Positions 1-6,306 of a stretch of 10,984 nt of DNA are shown one piece after another. Source of the stretch: Campylobacteraceae bacterium (GTDB taxonomy: Bacteria; Campylobacterota; Campylobacteria; Campylobacterales; Sulfurovaceae); NCBI GenBank assembly GCA_027056615.1, contig JALUKJ010000191.1:1-10984 (forward strand). The letters are read 5' to 3'. The notes below the pieces were generated by a model. It had not been told where the DNA came from and ran no database searches. It saw nothing but the letters and a program-made list of their open reading frames with translations. A program made the translations under genes and the position numbers. Each line of letters begins with the position of its first letter. Within the stretch, counting starts at the first letter, position 1.

Positions 1-109
1 TTTTTTTGTTAGAATATGTGAAATTATACAGTTTTTTTATTATATATAGATTAAATTAAGAATATATTGACAACTTTATTTTTCTAAAATTATTGTTTTT
101 TGCTACTAT
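1..109. other. A+T-rich stretch at left edge, no gene seen
   Basis: This stretch is nearly all A and T, and I see no coding sequence or convincing RNA in it. It follows the stop codon of the broken AAA-ATPase-like remnant, and nothing in it looks like the missing remainder of that protein. A TTGACA-like hexamer at 67-72 on the plus strand lacks a good -10 partner. Confidence 0.5.
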
Positions 110-430
110 TTAGATAAATATTTGAGACTTCTTAAGCTCTGTAGTATCTCTGTTACCACTAAAACTTATTTTTATAACAGGATAGCTCTCTTCCCAGTCC
201 CATTTATCGTAAATATACAACCCCTCAAAAAGCTTTTTGTTTCCCTCAAATATCTCTTGGAGTGTGTCCAAAAAGAGTGACTTTCCAAAACGGCGTGGGC
301 GTGAAAGAAAAACATAAGAGTGATTACTTATTAAATCAAAAGCCTCTTTAGTTTTGTCAATATAGATATAGTCACCCTCTATAATCTTACTAAATGTACT
401 AATACCAATAGGAAGTTTTTTTAATTGCAT
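110..430 (-). pseudogene. AAA-ATPase-like / DUF1703-type protein, 3'-truncated remnant
   Basis: The 106-residue product matches the N-terminus of the large AAA-ATPase-like family (often paired with a C-terminal PD-(D/E)XK nuclease-like domain; function poorly known). Visible hallmarks are LPIGISTFSKIIE at residues 6-18, YIDKT at 23-27, and the P-loop-like segment SRPRRFGKS at 43-51. Members are usually around 500 residues, so about four fifths is missing, including Walker B and the nuclease domain. The reading frame stops at 110 and the A+T-rich DNA beyond shows no continuation in another frame. It starts 37 bases after the cas1 stop, with an extended -10-like promoter in the gap. It is probably a decayed gene at the edge of the CRISPR island. 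A functional short protein is less likely. Confidence 0.72.
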
Positions 431-453
431 AATCTATTATCCATTTTTTTAAT

Positions 454-462
454 ATTATAACA
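454..462 (-). promoter_or_regulatory. Putative extended -10 promoter ahead of the AAA-ATPase remnant
   Basis: On the minus strand TG-T-TATAAT lies just after the cas1 stop and about 24 bases before the ATG of the AAA-ATPase-like remnant. The TGn extension compensates for the lack of a clear -35 box. It would let the remnant be transcribed apart from the cas operon. The call rests on motif appearance in A+T-rich DNA only. Confidence 0.35.
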
Positions 463-466
463 GACA

Positions 467-1462
467 TTAACCAATAAACGGCTCATACTCACTCGTCTCA
501 ACCACATTACGTTTTATGCGATTGACCTCACGGCGTATCACTTGCCTCCATGTTAGTTTCTGCTCTCCTATCATGGTCTGTTCGGTCATTTTTTTAATAA
601 TCTTTAGCTCTATTGTCTTAATCGCCTCATTGGTAAAGCGTATTCTCCCACTGTCTGTTTTGAAACTTTTAGCCGTTATCTCATTTTTATTTAACAGCGT
701 AAAGATAATATTGTCCCCAATAATCGGTTTAAAAATCTCTGCAATATCCAAATGCAGACTCAAAGAGCGATAGTTAGGCTCATGCAAAAAACCAATGCGT
801 GGGTCAAGCTCGGTTTTGTAGATTTCACTCAATGTAATGTTGTAAATGCGTGTATTGACATACGAAATAAGACAATTTATCTTGTCTGTCGGTGGTCGTT
901 TGGTGCGTTTAATAAACTTAAAAGAGCGTTGATTTTTAATAATACTATTCCACGCCTGATAATAGTTCTTCTGATACGCCCCCTCTGTTGTCATAATATC
1001 ATTAATGGTTGTTGCTTTCTCTAATGTCTCCAAATACTGCTCTACATCAAACTCTACCCCATACTTTTTACAGTTATTCGCCCCATTTATAAAATGCCCT
1101 TTAGTTACCTGCTTGGCTAAATAGAGCCTATGAACCTCATCATCAAAAGCTCTCAACTGTTGAAGTAGCACAAAACCACTCTTGTTAACAGAGTTTGAAG
1201 TGTTAGGAAAAAAGTTACCCCTAAAACTCTGAAAAGGACTAAAGAAGTGGAGTAAAATATTATTGTCTGCTATAAACGCCATAGTATAAGAGTCCAAATC
1301 AACCTTAGCTAAAATGTAAATCTCATCTATCCCCTTAATAGGTAGAGGCTTAGTACTTACCACATTAAAATCTTCATCATATCGGTCAAACTTTAGGTTA
1401 TTTGCCTCTCGTCTAACACGTCCTGCTACCATTAAAAAATGGGTTCTGTCACTTTTTTGCAT
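467..1462 (-). CDS. cas1: CRISPR-associated endonuclease Cas1 (integrase)
   Basis: Cas1 is the metal-dependent integrase that inserts new spacers into the CRISPR array as a Cas1-Cas2 complex. The 331-residue length is normal. Visible motifs are TTEGAYQKNYYQAW at 158-171, giving catalytic Glu160; GFLHEP at 224-229, giving His227; and SLHLDIAEIFKP at 235-246, giving the acidic metal ligand (Asp239 or Glu242). The C-terminus ends in YEPF, like the usual YKPF tail. The ATG is preceded by AGAGAGG at good spacing. It lies downstream of cas2, the reverse of the usual cas1-cas2 order, and is separated from it by 136 bases that hold a REP-like inverted-repeat pair. That gap may uncouple its expression from cas2. 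All catalytic residues are present, so it is probably active. Confidence 0.96.
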   Translation of the reverse strand: MQKSDRTHFLMVAGRVRREANNLKFDRYDEDFNVVSTKPLPIKGIDEIYILAKVDLDSYTMAFIADNNILLHFFSPFQSFRGNFFPNTSNSVNKSGFVLLQQLRAFDDEVHRLYLAKQVTKGHFINGANNCKKYGVEFDVEQYLETLEKATTINDIMTTEGAYQKNYYQAWNSIIKNQRSFKFIKRTKRPPTDKINCLISYVNTRIYNITLSEIYKTELDPRIGFLHEPNYRSLSLHLDIAEIFKPIIGDNIIFTLLNKNEITAKSFKTDSGRIRFTNEAIKTIELKIIKKMTEQTMIGEQKLTWRQVIRREVNRIKRNVVETSEYEPFIG

Positions 1463-1484
1463 CTATTGTTACCTCTCTAATTCC

Positions 1485-1586
1485 TGTAGGTTCGATTTTA
1501 TCGAACGTGATATTAACATTCAATTTTCATAAATATTATTTTGATTTTCGTGTTTGATTTTGACGTTCGATGAAATCGAACCTACA
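1485..1586. repeat. REP/BIME-like inverted-repeat pair between cas2 and cas1
   Basis: Two 24-base arms (1485-1508 and 1563-1586) are inverted copies with one mismatch, separated by 54 bases of A+T-rich DNA. Each arm is itself a hairpin: GTTCGAT-TTT-ATCGAAC on the left and GTTCGAT-GAA-ATCGAAC on the right, each with a GTAGG tail on the outer side. Paired hairpins with a short conserved tail are the architecture of REP/BIME elements or small MITEs. The arms are richer in G+C than their surroundings. Being within the operon, the element could affect mRNA stability or cause partial termination between cas2 and cas1. Confidence 0.8.
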
Positions 1587-1598
1587 TTTTAAACATTT

Positions 1599-1883
1599 TT
1601 AACAGGTAAAAATACCATCATTCTTATCTACCCCTATGACTACCCGTTCTGTATAATTGAGCCGTGTAGACTCATAGATAATTATCGAATCTAACTCTGT
1701 ATCTGCTACTTTTGCCAAATGAGCCTTTAATTTTCGTAAATCACTTGGGCTAATCTCGCCCTCAAATACTGAAAACTGCACTCTTGTAAGATACTTCTCT
1801 ACCTCTTTTCGTATCTTGTAGCTGTTGTCTTTTTTGGCTCTTATGCTTTTGTCGGCTATGTCGTAAAATAGGATAATGTACAT
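1599..1883 (-). CDS. cas2: CRISPR-associated protein Cas2
   Basis: Cas2 is the small ferredoxin-fold protein that forms the central dimer of the Cas1-Cas2 spacer-integration complex. The 94-residue product shows the diagnostic first strand YIILFYDIAD (residues 2-11) with conserved Asp8, and RVQFSVFEGEIS (34-45), the usual second-strand motif. Its ATG overlaps the stop of the upstream GNAT gene by one base (TAATG), with AAAAGG about 7 bases upstream, so its translation is probably coupled to the toxin. Its placement before cas1 and directly after a toxin-antitoxin pair is unusual, since cas2 normally follows cas1. Length and motifs are intact. Confidence 0.95.
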   Translation of the reverse strand: MYIILFYDIADKSIRAKKDNSYKIRKEVEKYLTRVQFSVFEGEISPSDLRKLKAHLAKVADTELDSIIIYESTRLNYTERVVIGVDKNDGIFTC

Positions 1884-2395
1884 TATAATGCCTTTTGAAT
1901 TGTCTGTATTACAATAAACATAGGTATTGGTAAAGGGTGAGTTTTAGATAATCCTCTAACAGCATCAAGTTCAACAAATCCAAGCTGTTGATAAAATGTT
2001 ACAGCATCAACTTTTGCATCAACCACCACACCAATACATCCAACACGTTCTTTCTGTTCAAGTGCCAATTTAAAAGCACTAAACATAAGCTCTTTTCCTA
2101 TACCTCTATTTTGATACTTAACATCAACACCAATTCTTGTAATATGTAAAATAGGTAAAGGATAATTTGGAAACTTTTTTTGAAAATTTTTAGGTAAATC
2201 ATCACGGCTTAAACTCCCTGAACTTACTGTAACAAAACCAAAAATCTCTTTATCATCAGTAGCTATATATGTTGTCCCAACAAAATGCTTAAATTGATTT
2301 TGCCCTGCAAACTTTTGAAAGTAATAATCTAATTCTATCTCTCCACAAGAAAAAGAGCTTCTCTCATCACTCTTTTTAAGGATTCGTATCTTCAT
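1883..2395 (-). CDS. GNAT acetyltransferase, TacT-like toxin of an RHH-GNAT toxin-antitoxin pair
   Basis: This 170-residue protein is a GCN5-related N-acetyltransferase of the TacT/AtaT toxin type. Characterised members acetylate the amino group of aminoacyl-tRNAs and stop translation. The N-terminal F-S-C-G...ELDYYFQKFA (residues 15-30) and the following TTYIA (41-45) are typical of the toxin subfamily. ITRIGVD (85-91) followed by QNRGIG (95-100) is the acetyl-CoA pyrophosphate-binding motif A, and Tyr135 in FYQQLGF is the expected catalytic tyrosine. Its start overlaps the upstream RHH gene by four bases (ATGA), the classic TA arrangement, and its stop overlaps the cas2 start by one base. 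The toxin subfamily is assigned from motifs and partner; the exact tRNA target cannot be read from sequence. Confidence 0.88.
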   Translation of the reverse strand: MKIRILKKSDERSSFSCGEIELDYYFQKFAGQNQFKHFVGTTYIATDDKEIFGFVTVSSGSLSRDDLPKNFQKKFPNYPLPILHITRIGVDVKYQNRGIGKELMFSAFKLALEQKERVGCIGVVVDAKVDAVTFYQQLGFVELDAVRGLSKTHPLPIPMFIVIQTIQKAL

Positions 2396-2658
2396 CTATC
2401 TCTTCTCATTAAATTTTTTAGTGCTTCTGTCGGTTCAGGTGGATTTTCTATCATCTCCATCACTCTAGTAAAAGAGGTTTCACTTAAAACCAATTTACTA
2501 GGAATAATAAACTCCTCAGGTATCGCATAGAGAGCTTGAAGATAGTGGTCAAGTGCATTCTCTATTAAAAAACCTTTTTTAACCCCATAAGTAGCACTAT
2601 AATGCTCCATATTTGCTTGTGTCTCACTCGATATATAAGCTGAAATTTGCTTAGACAT
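2392..2658 (-). CDS. Ribbon-helix-helix antitoxin, TacA / DUF1778-like
   Basis: The 88-residue product looks like a TacA-type antitoxin: an N-terminal ribbon-helix-helix DNA-binding segment (SKQISAYISSETQANMEHYS, residues 2-21) and a C-terminal toxin-neutralising tail with the family pattern F-x-x-V-x-x-x-I-E-N-P-P-E-P-T-x-x-L (about 63-82). In this family the antitoxin binds the GNAT toxin and the complex represses its own promoter. A strong ribosome-binding site, AAAGGAG, sits 5 bases before the ATG. The upstream 67-bp gap holds an extended -10 and a perfect palindrome, consistent with autoregulation. It overlaps the toxin start by ATGA. Finding it in a cas operon is unusual, because any repression would also affect cas2 and perhaps cas1. 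Confidence 0.86.
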   Translation of the reverse strand: MSKQISAYISSETQANMEHYSATYGVKKGFLIENALDHYLQALYAIPEEFIIPSKLVLSETSFTRVMEMIENPPEPTEALKNLMRRDR

Positions 2659-2678
2659 GCTAACTCCTTTTAGTTTTC

Positions 2679-2700
2679 TATTTTTTTGTAGAAAAAAATA
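2679..2700. promoter_or_regulatory. Perfect A/T-only palindrome, candidate RHH antitoxin operator
   Basis: TATTTTTTT-GTAG-AAAAAAATA is a perfect 9-bp inverted repeat with a 4-base centre. It sits between the putative -10 at 2709-2714 and the strong ribosome-binding site of the antitoxin gene, where an autorepressor would bind. RHH antitoxins recognise short palindromes upstream of their own operons, so the placement fits. Poly-A/T palindromes also arise by chance in such DNA. Confidence 0.5.
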
Positions 2701-2708
2701 TTTTATTC

Positions 2709-2717
2709 ATTATATCA
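2709..2717 (-). promoter_or_regulatory. Putative extended -10 promoter for the RHH-GNAT-cas2 genes
   Basis: On the minus strand TG-A-TATAAT lies about 50 bases before the antitoxin ATG, in the only clear gap between cas4 and the genes downstream of it. It would give the toxin-antitoxin pair, and with them cas2, a promoter separate from the main cas transcript. No strong -35 box is seen. The palindrome at 2679-2700 lies just downstream of the predicted start site. Confidence 0.45.
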
Positions 2718-2725
2718 TATATTAT

Positions 2726-3229
2726 TTAATAACAATAATCCCGATACCCACACCCCTTACAAAACTTTATCTCTTTAAAAGGTGGTGGTGTCGGTTGTTC
2801 TAAAAATTGGATTATCTCCTCTATAAGCTCCTCCATCATCTTCATATTGGCTTCATTTCCCTCTATAAAAAAATGCGTTGTACGTCCAGAGACAACCTTG
2901 CCATTTATGACTTTGAGTTTAAGAGAGGTTTTAAGTTGCCACATATAAAAAAGCAGTTGCATCTTAGCCCCCTCTTGGTTGCTCATGCTTTTTTTATATT
3001 CTGTAACTGTATAATGCCCTCTCTCTTTACCTATCTTGTCAAATTTGAGGTTAGAAAATGGAAAATCGTGTAGCTGTTCCTCTTTTATCTCGGCTAGGGC
3101 TTTGCCCATTTTGATATTTTCGTCCCACTGGTCGGCATGAATTTTACGGCTATAGAGCCATGCTTCTCTTTTGCAGGTTACATAGTAGTGGATTAGTGTT
3201 CCTGTGATTAGGTCTTGATTAAAACTCAT
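2726..3229 (-). CDS. cas4: CRISPR-associated exonuclease Cas4 (short form)
   Basis: Cas4 is a RecB-like, iron-sulfur nuclease that trims prespacers and helps select those with the right PAM before Cas1-Cas2 integration. At 167 residues it is at the short end for the family. Visible are the four Fe-S cysteines, Cys19 (YVTCKREAWLY) and Cys157/Cys160/Cys166 (FCKGCGYRDYC), plus RecB nuclease positions Asp64 (KFDKIG), Glu77 with Lys79 (VTEYKKS) and Gln91 followed by Tyr95. The nuclease core is therefore present, though Glu-Tyr-Lys replaces the more common Glu-x-Lys context Glu-Ile-Lys. It starts two bases after the Fic stop with GGAG 8 bases before the ATG. It is separated from cas1 by the TA pair and cas2, whereas I-B cas4 normally abuts cas1. 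Confidence 0.9.
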   Translation of the reverse strand: MSFNQDLITGTLIHYYVTCKREAWLYSRKIHADQWDENIKMGKALAEIKEEQLHDFPFSNLKFDKIGKERGHYTVTEYKKSMSNQEGAKMQLLFYMWQLKTSLKLKVINGKVVSGRTTHFFIEGNEANMKMMEELIEEIIQFLEQPTPPPFKEIKFCKGCGYRDYCY

Positions 3230-3231
3230 AT

Positions 3232-3984
3232 CTACTGCTCCATAAAATCAGCCACAGACTGATAACTCTTCAACATAAACTCTTTGGATAAATGGTAAGT
3301 TCCCTCATCATAATACTCCAATATTGACCCCACATAGATAGGAATATACTCATCTTTTGGTATAAGTATCATCTTGCCATCAGCCTTAAGAGAAACATTC
3401 ATCATCAACCGTGCTGTGCGTTTATTGACATCTATAAAATATTGAAGATACGCCAAATTATTATGCAGATAGAGAGCTTTATCATAAAAATTTTCTATGG
3501 TATGATAGATTTCAAACAACCTATCCATCTCTTGGTCTAACACAATAGCATCAGAAATAGGCAGATAATCAGTCCCCCTAATCGTCACCCCTCGCTGTCG
3601 TACTGCCCCTTTTTCACTATCATCTACCAACTCATCAGACAAAATTTGATGTATTTCACGCAGAGTAAATTTATTTATAGGCAAATCATGTTTAATCATA
3701 AAACTAAAAGCCTTTTGCAGATTAATCAACATCTTAGCTTCACTATATCGCTTTCCTCCTGCTGTTCTACCATAATCAAGAAGGGTTAAAGCATCTGCTT
3801 TGGTGTAGGTATTTCCCTCAATTTTTGCAGAGGTATAGACAAAATCAAAACCAAACTTTTCTACCAAATCTTTTGTTGCTAAGAATTTTTTTAGAGATAG
3901 GGTTTTGTTGATGTTATCTAACTGCTTGGTCTCTTCTTTTGTGAAGATTGGGTTATAGGTTAGTCTGTTTTGGTTGTAGTTCAT
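3232..3984 (-). CDS. Fic-domain protein with Gln in place of the catalytic His
   Basis: Fic enzymes usually transfer AMP or another phosphate group to target proteins, using the motif H-x-F-x-(D/E)-(G/A)-N-(G/K)-R-x-x-R. In this 250-residue product the motif reads QYFIDVNKRTAR at residues 181-192: Phe183, Asp185, Asn187, Lys188, Arg189 and Arg192 are kept, but the catalytic His position (181) is Gln (CAA, one third-base change from a His codon). The N-terminal segment TSAKIEGN (51-58) matches the Fic inhibitory motif (S/T)-x-x-x-E-(G/N), as in class II Fic proteins. The gene lies 21 bases after cas3 and two bases before cas4, so it is co-transcribed. It may be a pseudoenzyme, a binding protein, or use different chemistry. 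Fold assignment is strong; function is unknown. Confidence 0.85.
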   Translation of the reverse strand: MNYNQNRLTYNPIFTKEETKQLDNINKTLSLKKFLATKDLVEKFGFDFVYTSAKIEGNTYTKADALTLLDYGRTAGGKRYSEAKMLINLQKAFSFMIKHDLPINKFTLREIHQILSDELVDDSEKGAVRQRGVTIRGTDYLPISDAIVLDQEMDRLFEIYHTIENFYDKALYLHNNLAYLQYFIDVNKRTARLMMNVSLKADGKMILIPKDEYIPIYVGSILEYYDEGTYHLSKEFMLKSYQSVADFMEQ

Positions 3985-4005
3985 TTTTTATCTTTTCCTT
4001 CTATT

Positions 4006-6306
4006 TTAGTCATCAAACATCTCCTCAAATTGAGTATGCTCAGGATTAAACCCCATATATTTTGTATAAGCAGAACAATTATTTAGTAAAATAAACCGTC
4101 CAAATTTCTCTTGCAGAGGATATTTTTTAGCTAACTCTTCTATCAATTTATGATTAACCGTAATAGTATAAAGCCCCAAATCTTTCTCTAAATCTTTAAC
4201 CCTATTCATTGCTTCAAAAACATCATATTTAGGATTATTTAAAATATCATTTCTATCTTCAATATAGTTACTAAACTGATGTTCTCTATGCTCTATAAAT
4301 AACGATACTTTCCAAGGTTGATTTGGCATAAAGTTCTCATTTAAAATCTCAAAAAGTGAAGAAAACTCCAAGTTTCTCATAGGTTCTTCCAAATCAATAG
4401 CACTAGTTTCATCTTTTACTTTTTTAAAATAGCTCTCTAGGTTTTTAAGTATCTCTATCTCTTCAAGTGGAGTTGATAACCAAGATATTATATTGTCCTC
4501 TTGCAAATCAATAGCACGATAAGGCAATCTTTTTACATTTTCATTTTGATTTTCTATCTCCAAAAAATCAAAAACAAAAATATCACTAATCCCCTTTTTA
4601 CCCTCTCTATTTACTCGTCCTGCCATCTGAATAATAGACCCAAAAGGGGAAAACTCTCTATAACCTACATCAAAATCAAGGTCAACTCCTGCCTCTATAA
4701 GTTGGGTTGAGATTAGCTTTATATTTTTTCCACTACCTAAAGCCTCTTTTATCTCCTCTATAATCTCTTGACGATGGAGTGGAATTTGATGAGTTGTAAG
4801 TAAAAATTTATCTTCTCTCTCTTTACCTTGAATTGTCTCAAAGAGTCTCTTAGCTTTATCTATGGTATTTACTACACAAAGTAGTGATTTTTCACAACTA
4901 TCTATCTCATTAGACAATGCTTCAATTGTGTTGATATTCTCTTTAAAATGAAGTCTATAACGATTTTTTTTCTCCTCATAAAACCAATCTTCTGATAAAA
5001 CCGTAGGATTTTCAAGTACTCCATCAAAAGAGGGCATAGTAGCCGACATAATAATAAAATGAATATTATACTCTTTAGCAAATAGCTCAAATATCTTTAC
5101 AATGCTAGAGATAAGCACTCTAGGAATGTTTTGAACCTCATCAACAATAATCACACTATCCCTTAAAGTCTCTAGCCTTATATTGTCTCTATTATGATTT
5201 GAAAAAAGTGTGTATAGAAGTTGATTAAAAGTTGTTACTATAAAGTGTTCATGCCAAATATCAGTCAAAAATACCTTTTGGCTAAACTGCTCTTTCTCAT
5301 CTTCATTTTTTTGCTCTTTATATTTGGTTAGATGATGATATTTTAGTACATCTCCTAAAATATTCTCATACTCTTGATGTGTTTGGTCAATAATAGAGGT
5401 AAAAGGAATAGCTGTAATAATGCGTCGTTTATCGCCTCTATCTTTAGCTATTTTTAGAGCTAGTTCTAAAGCTATAAAGGTTTTACCCACCCCTGTTGGA
5501 GCTTTAATAAGATATATATTTGAGTTTTCTTTTTGTTTGTAGTTTTTAAAAATATCCTTTTTAGCACTATTTCTAAAGTCATTAATAGGCTTAGAGGCAA
5601 TAATATTGTGCATATTTTGTATGTAACCATCTATAAGACTTTCATTTAGATAATCAATGTTTTGATAGGGTTCACTAAAAATAGCTTCAAACTTATCGGC
5701 TAAGATTAGGCGTGAGTATCGTTTTTTGAAGAGGAAGAACTGTTCTGTATTCTGATAAAAACTCTCTTCATACAAATCTTCAAAAAAATCCATAAACTCA
5801 TAAATATCTTCATTAAATTCAATATTTGATTTATTTGCAATATCTTTTATAGACTCTAGCCTCATATCATCTATATAGTTATCAATCGTTGAGAGATAGT
5901 TATTCATATCCTCTTTTATATTAGAAAGAGAAGTGTGATGTTTTAAGATAGCAAAAAAGTTGGCTAAAAAATTATCTATATGGTCGGAATCGGAGGCTTT
6001 AGCCCCGAACAATGCGAGGCTAAAGCCATCGTTTCCTAACATAATTGCATTACAAAAATAGAGATAAGCACTCTCTAGTGTATGTGTTGTTTTTAGTTTT
6101 GCTCGTCTCTTTTCAAACTCTTTACTACTCTCATCTTCTTTTCGTTTTAAAGAGATATAGGTTTGAAATCTACTAGAAAGTTTACCCAAGTCATGATAGT
6201 TTGCTACCACTTTATGATTTTCATCATCAAAACTTTGAGCAATTCTTTTTATATGGTTATTATAGTTCTTATTTGGGTGTGAAAAGAAAATATCTTCTAC
6301 TTGCAT
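4006..6306 (-). CDS. cas3: Cas3 HD nuclease-helicase (type I effector)
   Basis: Cas3 is recruited to DNA bound by the Cascade complex, then unwinds and degrades it. The 766-residue product has an N-terminal HD nuclease domain: YHDLGKL with His38-Asp39, His75, His123-His124, and Asp204 in RLILADKFEA as the likely last ligand. The superfamily 2 helicase follows: Walker A APTGVGKT at 269-276, DEVQ at 389-392, SAT at 421-423, a motif V-like STQLIEAGVD (533-542) and the arginine-finger motif QMAGRVNREG at 560-569. It starts inside the cas5 stop (TAATG). Residues 91-107 (GFSLALFGAKAS-type sequence) are encoded by an in-frame repeat between His75 and His123, lengthening the HD domain. The ligands and helicase motifs are intact, so activity is plausible but untested. 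Confidence 0.96.
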   Translation of the reverse strand: MQVEDIFFSHPNKNYNNHIKRIAQSFDDENHKVVANYHDLGKLSSRFQTYISLKRKEDESSKEFEKRRAKLKTTHTLESAYLYFCNAIMLGNDGFSLALFGAKASDSDHIDNFLANFFAILKHHTSLSNIKEDMNNYLSTIDNYIDDMRLESIKDIANKSNIEFNEDIYEFMDFFEDLYEESFYQNTEQFFLFKKRYSRLILADKFEAIFSEPYQNIDYLNESLIDGYIQNMHNIIASKPINDFRNSAKKDIFKNYKQKENSNIYLIKAPTGVGKTFIALELALKIAKDRGDKRRIITAIPFTSIIDQTHQEYENILGDVLKYHHLTKYKEQKNEDEKEQFSQKVFLTDIWHEHFIVTTFNQLLYTLFSNHNRDNIRLETLRDSVIIVDEVQNIPRVLISSIVKIFELFAKEYNIHFIIMSATMPSFDGVLENPTVLSEDWFYEEKKNRYRLHFKENINTIEALSNEIDSCEKSLLCVVNTIDKAKRLFETIQGKEREDKFLLTTHQIPLHRQEIIEEIKEALGSGKNIKLISTQLIEAGVDLDFDVGYREFSPFGSIIQMAGRVNREGKKGISDIFVFDFLEIENQNENVKRLPYRAIDLQEDNIISWLSTPLEEIEILKNLESYFKKVKDETSAIDLEEPMRNLEFSSLFEILNENFMPNQPWKVSLFIEHREHQFSNYIEDRNDILNNPKYDVFEAMNRVKDLEKDLGLYTITVNHKLIEELAKKYPLQEKFGRFILLNNCSAYTKYMGFNPEHTQFEEMFDD
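5986..6036. repeat. REP-like inverted-repeat element inserted in frame in cas3
   Basis: A 51-base patch, noticeably G+C-richer than its surroundings, carries imperfect inverted arms at 5986-6004 and 6018-6036 (16 of 19 positions paired), with cores GGCTTTAGCC and GGCTAAAGCC; each core is itself a small hairpin. It is exactly 17 codons with no stop, and lies between the His75 and His123-His124 ligands of the HD domain. Removing it would bring the spacing of these ligands nearer to that usual in Cas3. This looks like a mobile REP-type palindrome tolerated as a protein insertion. Confidence 0.72.

Noticed and set aside
67..96. TTGACA at 67-72 with a TATTGT about 18 bases downstream on the plus strand
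   Set aside because: The -10 match is poor, no plus-strand gene follows, and such hexamers are frequent in A+T-rich DNA.
516..1024. Two plus-strand open frames (516-773 and 752-1024) opposite cas1
   Set aside because: They are antisense shadows of cas1, with hydrophobic low-complexity products, no family resemblance and no convincing start signals.
4902..5090. A 62-codon minus-strand frame inside cas3
   Set aside because: It lies wholly inside the well-supported helicase domain of Cas3 in another frame, with no independent evidence.
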